NCBI GenBank assembly: GCA_964564015.1
Contig: CAZLZR010000009.1
Location: forward strand, 1 to 64,000
Reading direction: 5' to 3'
DNA length: 64,000 nt
Origin: Acetivibrio sp964564015
Lineage (GTDB): Bacteria; Bacillota; Clostridia; Acetivibrionales; Acetivibrionaceae
Shown here in pieces: positions 36,473-46,300 of this stretch. Under the pieces are notes generated by a model. The model saw only the letters and a list, made by a program, of their open reading frames with translations, had not been told where the DNA came from and searched no databases. Each line of letters starts with the position of its first letter. Positions within the stretch are counted from its first letter, which is position 1. The position numbers and the translations under genes are program-made.

Positions 36473-36789
36473 GAAGATAACTCCTTTACTTTCTGTAATT
36501 GTACCGATGGCCTGTATAATGTTATTCTCTTTTATTAATCAGGATTTCACTGATGTGTTTACCAGATTCGTGGTCTGCATGACTAACATTTCCGCTTACA
36601 AACCAATTTCAGTACAGATTATCATAACATAAAATTTTATAAATTAAAATAGTGCACTAATCCTTACAGCTTCATCCGAAGTTGATCAATGCACTTTTAG
36701 TAAATTTTCCCACACTATTTCCCGCAAACTCAGCTACTTGCCTTATGCTCCCGAAATCGGCATTATATAATTATTTGAAAAAAATAGAT
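36473..36789. other. 317-base spacer upstream of the second MATE gene
   Basis: AT-rich, presumably carrying the MATE promoter on the minus strand. I see no gene or clear repeat here; the candidate small RNA begins just to the right. Confidence 0.45.
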
Positions 36790-36818
36790 TTGATTCATAA
36801 ATGTATATGTGCTAGAAT
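36790..36818 (+). promoter_or_regulatory. Sigma-A-type promoter of a candidate small RNA
   Basis: TTGATT (36790-36795), 17-base spacer, TAGAAT (36813-36818), preceded by a TGTGC-like extended region. It has near-consensus spacing and no protein start follows nearby. Confidence 0.55.
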
Positions 36819-36823
36819 GATAA

Positions 36824-36900
36824 GGTGTAAAAAGTGTCATGCATTTGACACAGTTTTACTCCCCTAAAGAGAGCTACATAATATGCTCTCTATTTTTTTT
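36824..36900 (+). ncRNA. Candidate orphan small RNA, about 75 nt
   Basis: Between the promoter at 36790-36818 and a terminator is a compact two-hairpin RNA. The first is GTAAAA-GTGTCA...TGACAC-TTTTAC (nested stems around a TGCATT loop, about 36825-36863). The second is AGAGAGC/GCTCTCT (36868-36874 with 36885-36891) followed by ATTTTTTTT. No reading frame of use is inside. It could act in trans, or be the leader of the remnant gene at 37059 with termination control. No known RNA family is recognised. Confidence 0.5.
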
Positions 36901-37058
36901 GCATTCACAAATTCCCACCCCAGTTTTTTAGCATAATCTTAGTGCGTTTCATTATTGAGAATATTTAATTTTACTGGTAAAATGATTATATAAGATAACG
37001 CCATTTGTAATATTACAAACATTCTTTGTTTATCATTATTTTTGATAGGGGTGTTATT

Positions 37059-37330
37059 GTGCTAAAAAAATTCAAAAATCAAAAGCTTTGCGTTCAGCAA
37101 ACTGATTTGCTAACGGCAAAAAAAACAGAACGTAAATTAGTAAGCCATGGTGTGAGAATCGTCTGTATCATGCTTATTTCTATTCTCTTCTTTTAAGTTT
37201 TCTACATATCAATCTCACACAGACGTCCGCTGCAGCAGATTTCAAATATGGTGATTTAGATGGTTTAAGAATTAATAAAAGAATAGAAGGCTCCACAAAT
37301 ATTACAAGAATGTGGAACCTTTCTATTTGA
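37059..37330 (+). pseudogene. Frameshifted, truncated secreted-protein gene, possibly dockerin-type
   Basis: A GTG at 37059 follows GATAGGGGTG. The frame gives 45 residues ending in a hydrophobic stretch, RIVCIMLISILFF, then a TAA. Shifting frame at the TTTT run (from 37193) continues the signal peptide: LSFLHINLTQTSAAADF, with a good cleavage site (SAAA-D). KYGDLDG, the opening of a dockerin-like calcium loop, follows, then unrelated residues and a stop at 37330. A terminator hairpin ends the region. So a secreted-protein gene seems to have lost one base and most of its coding part. The dockerin reading rests on seven residues and is tentative. Confidence 0.5.
37286..37330 (+). terminator. 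Terminator of the remnant gene
   Basis: GGCTCCACA (37289-37297) pairs with TGTGGAACC (37311-37319) with one mismatch, then TTTCTATTT. It may also serve the convergent gene at 37393. Confidence 0.6.
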
Positions 37331-37392
37331 GTAATTTTATTAACAATTTTTCTAAAATACCATTGTTATGCTTAAAGCCAGCAAAATTTCCA

Positions 37393-38157
37393 TTACAGCT
37401 TCATTCTATTGTTTCTGTTTGATAAGACATCATCTAAAGCAATTGCCTCATTTACCACGCTGTCAATATCTGAAAGTACCGGATCTGAATCTGTATTTGA
37501 AATGATCTGATGCTTAAACGTAACTATTGCACTTTCAATATAGTCCATTTTGGAATGTACCATTTCAAGTTCGTTCTTTTCGTTTCTTATCTTTTCCAAT
37601 AGCCTCTCATCCAGTTCAATAGCTTTTTCGAGGTCAGCCATTGCTCCGGGATTCTTAAGGAAGTCTTTCTTTCTCCTGTTATTCTTTAAACGCTCTTCAA
37701 CTTTATTTACATTGACAGTATATATTTCTTTAGCTCTTACACTGTAGTTATACATCAACTTAAAATATACCATAACCAGGTTTAAGGCCTGCTCCACTAT
37801 TTTCTGCTTCAGCGGATCATCCTTAACATGACTATAATATCCCATCAGCGCTTGCTTCTCGACATATATGTTCTTTAACTTCTCTCTCATTCCATTAGGC
37901 AATCTTCTCAAGATGTTCATATAAAACCGGTCACACTGAGTGCTGAGGTTTTGAATACCCTCTACTTTCTGCTCTATATTGTACTCACGCAAAAAATCTT
38001 CATCTTTAGCTGTCTGCAGTACAAAATAAACATACCCCGCAGCACCCACCAGTAAAAGCGGCAGATAACCTGTAGCTATGAATATACTGATGATAATAGT
38101 CAGTAAAGCTATATTTTTAAGTTTTGTAGCAGCTTTTAAAAACATTTTAGAACGCAT
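37393..38157 (-). CDS. Uncharacterised membrane-anchored coiled-coil protein
   Basis: A 254-residue protein. After a basic start, residues 10-46 are hydrophobic, two close TM helices (NIALLTIIISIFIATGYLPL and LLVGAAGYVYFVL). The remaining 200 residues are cytoplasmic and helical, rich in Lys, Glu and Leu (for example LEKAIELDERLLEKIRNEK). The start at 38157 follows AGGTAAAGGG; a longer in-frame start has none. The layout recalls XpaC-like proteins, but I see no diagnostic motif. It lies 92 bases after the binding-protein/OmpA fusion gene in the same direction and may share its transcript, hinting at a joint envelope role. Confidence 0.65.
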   Translation of the reverse strand: MRSKMFLKAATKLKNIALLTIIISIFIATGYLPLLLVGAAGYVYFVLQTAKDEDFLREYNIEQKVEGIQNLSTQCDRFYMNILRRLPNGMREKLKNIYVEKQALMGYYSHVKDDPLKQKIVEQALNLVMVYFKLMYNYSVRAKEIYTVNVNKVEERLKNNRRKKDFLKNPGAMADLEKAIELDERLLEKIRNEKNELEMVHSKMDYIESAIVTFKHQIISNTDSDPVLSDIDSVVNEAIALDDVLSNRNNRMKL

Positions 38158-38249
38158 AAGTAACCCTTTACCTCCAAATGGCAAATTTACTGTATATCAC
38201 ATCGCAGCGGAAGCAGCAATCAAAATAGTAAGTTCCACTCCCCAAAGAC

Positions 38250-39911
38250 TTATCCAATTTCTCTGGTGAGAATAAATTCTGTCCTCCTGTTTTTTGCCTT
38301 ATCTTCTTCAGTGGCCTCGTTAGCAACTATGGGTTTATCCTCTCCCCACCCTCTTGCAATTATTCTCTTTTCGTCCACACCCTTTTGGACAAGATATTTT
38401 TTAACTTCTGCTGCCCTGTCCTTTGAGAGCTGGAGGTTATTTTCATTGCTGCCTACTGAATCAGTATGGGCATCAATAATCAGATAATATTCAGGGAATT
38501 GGGACAATATATTCCTCACTTCTTCAAGAACTGCAATTGATTCGGCCTTAACTGTTGCCTTTCCCGAATCATAATATACCGATGGGATATCAACTTTTGC
38601 AACTCTTTCAGTATTCTGCTCTATACTCTTTTCGTCCTGTTCTTTAAACTCCTTCTTTGGCTCTTCTGTCTGGCCTGCACTTCCTGATGTGCCGGAATCA
38701 ACTGCGTCTACAAGAAGTTCTTTAATTTCAGAAGAGTTGTTTATATTCTCCAGATATCCTTTATAAGCTATCGCTTGTGACAGCTTGAAATCCATGTTCA
38801 GGTCACCGTATCTCTTCCAGGTTTCAACCGTATCATTAATTATTCCGTCTAACTTGTTAGTATTCCCGTTAACTCCAAAATAGCCCAAGGTATCATTAAG
38901 AGCCATCAATTTAATATCCTTAAATGACGCCTCAACATCCTTCCTGGTAACTTCTCCGTACTCACCTTTTTCAGTCATCAATTCAGCGAGCTTTTCGTAT
39001 GCCTTATCAGGTTTCTCAATTATATATTTTGAAGCCGCATACCAGGTTTTGAGAAAACTCTCAACCTTTTCGGGATTGTTTTGCAGATAGTTTTTGTTTA
39101 CAACCAGCATGGTAGGTACGAGATCAGGAACTTCCTTTGTAGTTATAAGGACTTTAACAGAACCAGGCTTTGCAGCGTTTATTTCATTAACGGCAATATT
39201 CATATCCGGGCTCCATGATACAATCACGTCGGCATTTCCCGATTTCAGATCATCAATAACTTGTGACATTTCATCTCTCTCAATAGGCTCTATGTCCTGA
39301 TATCTCAATCCAACCAACCTTAAAAATTTGTTTAATATAAATTTACCTGTACCATCTCCTACATAGGATACTTTCCTGCCTTCTATATCATTCAGGTCTT
39401 TAACTTCAGCTTTTGCAATAATTCCATCTGCTCCACGTGAAAAGTCCGTGATACCTACTATAACCCCGGCATCCGGGTACTCTTCCTGAAATTTCATAAA
39501 CGCCGGAAGTGACATTTCAGTGGCCTGAATTTTTCCATCACTTAACGCTTTTATCCTGTCATTATCAAAGGGTATATACTCTACATCCATACTAAGTGAG
39601 TAGTCCCTGTTATACTCTCTGCTCAACCCGATTAAAATCGGAGTTCCACCTATCCAGCTATCCAACCCCATAACGAAGTCACTGTTTGAAGAGCCAAAAT
39701 CCTTCCCATTACCTTTAGAACCATTATTCCGGGTATCATCATCATCATCAATTATGTCCTTCTGCTTCAGCTTATCTTTATCATCACTTGAAAAGAATCC
39801 AAGAAATCCACCGTTTGAACCGTTTCCTTTATAGTAAAAAGCAGCAATTCCAGCAGCAATTATAAGTAGAAATATAATGATATTTCCCCATTTTATTCTT
39901 TTCCCTTCCAT
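38250..39911 (-). CDS. Fusion of ABC-type substrate-binding domain and OmpA-like domain
   Basis: A 553-residue membrane-anchored protein. The N-terminal TM (residues 9-27) is followed by a low-complexity Asp/Asn/Lys/Gly linker. An NMT1/SsuA-like periplasmic binding domain spans about residues 75-400 (MGLDSWIGGTPILIG, GADVIVSWSPDMN-like NADVIVSWSPDMN, TKEVPDLVPTMLVV). The C-terminal OmpA/MotB domain (about 430-553) has IIDAHTDSVGSNENNLQLS and GWGEDKP, which bind peptidoglycan. AGGAGGAGTCAG precedes the ATG. No permease gene is near. A sensor or wall-linked stator-type role is possible; this fusion is unusual for a Gram-positive cell. Confidence 0.82.
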   Translation of the reverse strand: MEGKRIKWGNIIIFLLIIAAGIAAFYYKGNGSNGGFLGFFSSDDKDKLKQKDIIDDDDDTRNNGSKGNGKDFGSSNSDFVMGLDSWIGGTPILIGLSREYNRDYSLSMDVEYIPFDNDRIKALSDGKIQATEMSLPAFMKFQEEYPDAGVIVGITDFSRGADGIIAKAEVKDLNDIEGRKVSYVGDGTGKFILNKFLRLVGLRYQDIEPIERDEMSQVIDDLKSGNADVIVSWSPDMNIAVNEINAAKPGSVKVLITTKEVPDLVPTMLVVNKNYLQNNPEKVESFLKTWYAASKYIIEKPDKAYEKLAELMTEKGEYGEVTRKDVEASFKDIKLMALNDTLGYFGVNGNTNKLDGIINDTVETWKRYGDLNMDFKLSQAIAYKGYLENINNSSEIKELLVDAVDSGTSGSAGQTEEPKKEFKEQDEKSIEQNTERVAKVDIPSVYYDSGKATVKAESIAVLEEVRNILSQFPEYYLIIDAHTDSVGSNENNLQLSKDRAAEVKKYLVQKGVDEKRIIARGWGEDKPIVANEATEEDKAKNRRTEFILTREIG

Positions 39912-39998
39912 CTGACTCCTCCTGTTAAAAAAATAAGTCTCATAAGAGAATTATAACTATTTTACTCTAATACTTCAAGTTGTGATAATTACAATTAA

Positions 39999-40027
39999 AA
40001 TAAGCGAAAGGCTTCCCTTTCGCTTTT
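39999..40027 (-). terminator. Terminator after tRNA-Pro
   Basis: AAGCGAAAGG (40002-40011) and CCTTTCGCTT (40016-40025) form a 10-bp stem with a 4-base loop. The minus strand continues ATTTTAATT; the plus side is also T-rich. Confidence 0.75.
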
Positions 40028-40088
40028 AATTATGCATTCTAAAACAACTGATTAATTATTTGTGGGGGTGTTTACACCCCCATATACT

Positions 40089-40164
40089 TGGTCGGAGTAT
40101 GGAGATTTGAACTCCAGGCCTCTTGGTCCCGAACCAAGCGCGCTACCATCTGCGCTATACCCCG
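40089..40164 (-). tRNA. tRNA-Pro (anticodon CGG)
   Basis: On the minus strand the acceptor CGGGGTA pairs with TACTCCG (one G-U), discriminator A, then encoded CCA. The D arm contains AGCGCAGATGGTAGCGC. The anticodon stem CTTGG/CCAAG encloses TTCGGGA, anticodon CGG. The T arm has the GTTCAAATC loop. It reads CCG codons. The gene stands alone between the fusion protein and the giant gene and has its own terminator. Confidence 0.95.
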
Positions 40165-40309
40165 AAAACTATAACATATATATTTTAACAGCATTGTTTC
40201 ATCTTATCAATATTAATTTTTACTAATTTGAATTTTGTTTCCGTTCAGGTGCAGCAACACTTTAATCACCTGTAAATTCACACTTTACAAAACAGGTTGG
40301 CAGCAAAAC

Positions 40310-40355
40310 AAAAAGGATATTGCACCTATAATCATAATTTGTGGCGCAATATCCC
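40310..40355 (-). terminator. Terminator after the giant surface-protein gene
   Basis: GGATATTGC (40315-40323) pairs with GCAATATCC (40346-40354); the minus strand then reads TTTTTGTTTTG. Confidence 0.75.
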
Positions 40356-40391
40356 TCAATTAAACCTATTTTTATTTTACAACCCTACTCA

Positions 40392-43300
40392 TCACTTTTG
40401 TGTTGCTGCCATGATGTCTTTATACGCCCAATGATTTTTATCAACATCTGTAAATTGACTTTCTACCTTATCAGGCATTTCTATTCCTAATGCCCTATTT
40501 ATTAATGCTGTGCACTCGGAACGCTTAATATTGTTATCGGGTCTGAAGGTTTTGTCCGAATACCCCTTTATGTATCCCTTCGAGGTTAGCATATTAATAT
40601 ACCCCTCAGCCCAGTGCCCTGTTATATCTGTCAAACTATTTTCAGTTGCATCAACTCCATTAAGCTCAAGATACTTACACAGAACCACCGATAATTCTGC
40701 TCTGGTTATATATTTGTCAGGTCTGAAGGTATTGTCTTCATAGCCTTTAAAATAACCCTTCTGAACCACATGTTCTATTGCCCACGCTGCCCAATGCTTG
40801 TCTGAAACATCTTTAAATGTAGTACTCTCCAGCCCACTCTTTGTGACTTCATCCAGATTAGCAAGTATAACAGCCATTTCAGCTCGTGTAATGTTATTTT
40901 CAGGTCTGAACGACTTATCCTCGTATCCTCTCATATAGCCTCTATGTTTGCCATCAATTCCTGGTATGATAGGATCCGGTGTCTCTATGATCTCTGAATC
41001 CGGTGTAGGTGATGGCGTTGGTGTGGGCGTTGGTAAAGGTGTCGAACCAGTTGTTCCTTCAGATCCCGATGTTCCTGTACCCGACGAACCTGATGAACCT
41101 GTGCCTTCAGAACCCGGTGTAGGTTTTGGCGTCACTGGTGTTGGTTCAGGCGTCACAGGTGTCGGTTTTGGCGTCACCGGTGTTGGTTCTGGTGTCACTG
41201 GTGTTGGTTCTGGTGTCACTGGTGTTGGTTCTGGTGTAGCCGTTCCAGATATTGAATTAAATTCGTAAGGACGTACAATTGTAAAACTACTGTTGTTTGT
41301 GTAATCAAACTCCGTCTGGTCAACTACTACTTTGGCATATAACCTTACTCTTTCTGCTATTTGTTCATCACTAACTTCAAACTCAACAACTGACTTTTTT
41401 GTAAGTGCAGGATAAAGATTTTTTATCTCTTTCGAGCTTATTAAGTTTTTGAATTCTTTATCTGTGTAAATTTCTACTTTTGCACTGTCAACAGTTGCAA
41501 AACCATTGTTGATAACATCCACATATACATAACCCCGGTTCTTCTCATAAAGTGCATTATAGAGATTGGTTATTTCCACATCAACAAAGGATAGATTAAG
41601 TTCACGAGTATTATTTGAAGTATCTGCATCGTTTGCAACTTCTATAACTCCCTTAAGTGTCACTCCCGAGTAATTTGCAGGAATCGGATAGTCAAACTCG
41701 GCTATCAAACTGTTTCCATGGCTTATACTTTTATTCATTTCTTTTTTACTAACCAGTTTGTCTCCATCATATAACGCAACACTAATATTCTTTGCCGTAA
41801 GGTCACCGATATTTTCTACTTCAACATAAACTTTCGTTTCCTCTCCCGGCATAACAGCATTATCCTCAAAATAGATTCCGTCTGAAGGAATTGCTAGGTC
41901 TATTTTCCTTACATAACTCGTTGAGGTCAGTAAAGTGCCGTCGTAATAATACTTTGAGGTTCCCTCATCCTTCTTATAAACCGATTTGTTGTAAACAGCC
42001 ATTATCTCATTGCCATTGCCTGCAAGAGTTATATCTCTAGGTATTTCCATTGAATTGTGCTTCAATTCCACTCCCTGTGTCCAGGTAGAACTTGTATCTT
42101 CATAAGTGCTTATAAACAGTCTTTGTTCTCCACCGGTGGCAGTGGTCCATGCAAGTGCAATCCCCTCATCGGTATTGGTCGCCTGAAGCTCTTGAATACC
42201 AAAAGCCTTACCTGAATTTACAACTATTTCTTTCTTGCCCGATTCAATTCCTGCTTTGTAAATCAAACCATTATTATTCCAGAACACTACAGGTTTACCG
42301 TTTTCTACAGCTATCGAAGGATGGTTGTCGTCATATATGTTGTCAAGTAGACCCCTAGGTTTTGACCAGGTTTTTCCGTCAAATATACTTGCATATAGTT
42401 TGTGGGAGCCATTTTCCGAATAAGCATTTGTAGTATATACAAAGTAAGCCTTTCCGTCGTGAAGAAGCAAGTCGCTTTCATTGACGTTTACCGAATTTGT
42501 AATAAATGCTTTTGGTGCTGTCCAGCTTGTTCCGTTATTGTATACAAAATATATGTCATCGGGGGTTTCCTTCGTGCCGACAGCCTTTTTCCCGGGATTA
42601 CTCACCCATGCAGCAATAGTCTTTCCACCATCAGTAGCAATCTGGGGTAATTTATTCAAGCCATATGTCTCTGGGGATAATACCTTTCCCCATGTGCCTT
42701 TAGAAGGATCATACTTTGCAATTTCAAGTTTCATTTTCGCAATAATGTTTTCAGTAATATAATCTGCTGAAACCTTAGATAAATCACCAATTTTTTCAGG
42801 CATATCCAGCCATATTGCGTAGGTGTCTTTATTATCTGTCGAAAGGTTCGGGTAAGCATCTGCAGTACCATCGTTTTCAATCTGCTTAGGCTCGGACCAT
42901 TTTCCGTTATCATATATGGAATAGTATAATGCAGTTCGGTTATTGTCGGTTCTTCCACTGTCATCACCTATAAACACCATAATCAGGTCGCCAGCTGTCC
43001 CGTCAAGCTCTGAAATCTTTGCTTCCGATTGCGGATAAGCATATTGTATTATATCTTTTCCCCCAACCCATTTCTGCTTTTCCAGATAATCTCTAGGAGA
43101 TGTTTCAAATAATGACTCATTTGAGGTAGAACTATTAGCAACCGGTGCAGCATACATTTCACGCTTCATTGATTTTTTCCCGGAACTGATGCTTTCAGTT
43201 CCTATATTGGAGCTATTATCATTTCTTTGTGCTTGCCTGGCAGAAGGATCATATACTACCCATTCTTTTTCACCAATTACTTGCTCAGTCGATATAAACC

Positions 43301-46300
43301 ATACAAAAGTTTCTTTAAATCCCATAGACAGACTGAGCACTGTTCTTAACGTTGGAATTGTAAATTCAAGTCCTCCTTGTGCCCAGAACTCTCCACCTAT
43401 GAGACCGTATCCAACTTCCACGCCGATAGCTGCTCTTAATGTAAGCTCAATAACAAGCTCCAAATTAATCATTACTTCTTCTATGCTATCGAAACTTCCC
43501 AGACCACCTATTGATACATTTGTCTTGAAGGTAAGCGTTCCATTTACTTCCACCGAAACATACCCCGATAGCAATACTCCTCCGAAAGTAGCATCCAGCG
43601 GAACACTGAATTTAAACTCAAAGGTCAATACCCTTATTTCTGTTTCATTGGCAATTATAAATTGATATGATTCTATTTCCCATTGCAATGTTCTGTCATT
43701 GTAAACACATTCAAGCTTTACGGTTACTTCACTTTCCGATGTGATTCCAGCCCCTAAAAAGGCATCCACTTGATCAGGCACATCAAAATTGGCAAAAGAG
43801 CCGTTTACACCAAGTTTTGATCCGGCTTTTGAAGTAAATGTAGCTTTTCCATTGAAAAAATCATAATCTACGTCCAGATCAAAATCCAAACCGGCAGATT
43901 CGATACCTAACGATTTTAGCGGACCACTGTCAGAAGGCATTTCAACCTCAGGGAGTCCTTCCCCTGTTGCAAACTCCAAAACTCCATCAAGTCCACCAAC
44001 TAAATCAAACTCAAATTCTTCTTCAAAGGCATTTTCCAAATCATTCTTCCAGGAAACAGCGTTTAAAAATGGGAATTCCTTTGCCATAACAAGTTTCGCA
44101 TCAACATAGTCAGAAGTAGCTCTTCCATAAATCCCTTCAGCCTCTATTGCAAATAGGATTCTGTCTCCTACAGCCATCTTGCTGCGAATATTCGTTACTT
44201 TAATTATGCTAGATGTGCTCTCTCCGGTGTGTTTAATTCTCCCACTCTTATCAACTATCTTATACAGATATTTTTTAACCTCTCCTGCATCCTTCAAATC
44301 CGTATCAACCCAAAAGGTAATAGCTCCTCCATCACGTAAAAGATTTAAGGGAAGAATTGAGCTGGTTGGTTTTGTACTGTCAGAACACCATGAGGTTACT
44401 TTTTTTACTTCAGGCATTCTTGACATTGCTATTACCACATAAGAACCATCGCTTAACTCTACATCTATTGTCTTCTTAGGAAATCCATCAGCATCAATTT
44501 TTATTTGGTCATCCTGTAGTAAGATATCTTCGAAATAAAACATACCATTGCTGCCCGTATGCGTTTCATAAGTATCAACAGTTATAACCGCATTACTTAT
44601 CGGTTTGTATATGTCTTTATCATAGACATATCCTGATATTGAACCAAAGTCTTCAGCAGGTAAAAGCCTCTGATCAATAATCCTTACACTTTGTGAAGAC
44701 TTAATCATCCTGTTTTTATCAGATGAAACAACTATTGAGAATAACCCTATACCATTCCATCCTGCATAAACATCATCAATGCTGTATCCTTTGTATACAT
44801 ATTCACCATTACCGTCCGTTTCTACTTCTGTCACAGTATTTTTCAAATTGTCCGTGATTGTCAGTTCACATTTTTCATGTACTATGACATCCTTTGAAAT
44901 TCCTCTGCCGGTCACTATTTTTATGTCGGGCATTTTGTCATTTTCTTTTGAGCGATACTTTGTCAGAGTAAGCAAGTCAACCTGTCTTCCTCCCGGTACA
45001 TCCATCACATAAAACTGTGCCTTTACTCTACCAAAAGTCCCATATTCAACCATTCTGGTTTCAATTGGCATTTCCAATCCGCCTAATGCTTTTGAAGCCA
45101 ATTCTTTCAACGCCATATTCCGGTCCTCGTACCCTTCAAACAATTCCTCGTCTGCAGAATACTCCTCCCACAATATTTCTCCCGGCGACAACACGGAACG
45201 TGAAGTCTTAACTAAGGACATATCTTCTTTTGTTTTATAGCTTCTTATAAACGTTGAATCTCCCATACTTATATTGGGCATGTAGATTTCTGAGCTTTTT
45301 TCGTTCATGAATCCAACTCTGTAAAGCAAATCATCCCCTGAATACTTTACCTTTTCAACTTCAACTATAAGCCTTAAGCCGGAACTATTATCTACAACTA
45401 TGGGATTCTCTGTTACAAAGCTTGCTGATATCTGTTCGTTGAAGGTCTCAAGAATTCCGCTAAAATCAGCAGATAGGTTGTAGCTTCCCGGTGTGTCCCC
45501 ACGAACTATCCACTCTATTGTTTTGCTGTCTTTTGCAGCAATTGTTCCTATGGAAACAGTCTGATCGTTTCCACCTGCAATAGAAATACCTTCAGGAGTT
45601 TTTAAGGTTGCAACGCAATCCTTTAAAGCATAAGTTCCTTCAGTGTTTATCAAGTGAAGTTTTACATCAAAGAATTCTTTCAACCATGTAACTCTTCCTG
45701 GAATATCTATTAGTAAGATAAACACTTCCTGCGTTTTTGGATTAGTATATGTTTTGACTGCAACCTCTCTGCCTCCAACTGAATAATATCCTCCTCCACT
45801 GCTACCTGATGAACGATTACCTGCTGAAATATGCGAAATTGAATACGGTTTGTTATTGTAATTAAGGTTAATTTCATATCTGAAAACATTCTGGTTTCCA
45901 GGAGCATTAACATCTATCCCAACTGCCTTAATTTCTTCCAACGACATCTTAGTGGCCGTAATATTACCTACTACTATCTTTGATTCTTCCAAAACAAAGT
46001 TCAAATTGTTTTCTTCATTTTTAACAATCAATACATCCTGCTGTTTTGGAGAATAACCTGCCTTATATGCACCAATGTCATAGGAACCGGGTTCCAGCTT
46101 CAAGGATATTTTACCGCTAGCATCAGCATACATTTTAAATTGTTCCGGAGTTCCTACATTTACATAAATTATTGCTTCAGGAACATATTTCCCTAAATTA
46201 TCCTTTACAGTTATGTTTAAAATACCCGAGAAATCCTTTTCCAGTATAGTTATTGACTTTTCTGCCTTTTCCTCATTGCCGGATGTATCTTCAACTGTTA

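Noticed and set aside
41116..41241. Regular repeats that could suggest a CRISPR array
   Set aside because: The 21-base units are directly adjacent without spacers and code TPxPTPV in the giant gene.
40948..41268. A 106-residue plus-strand frame rich in Val and Gly
   Set aside because: It is the complement of the Thr/Pro linker repeats of the giant protein and has no start signals.
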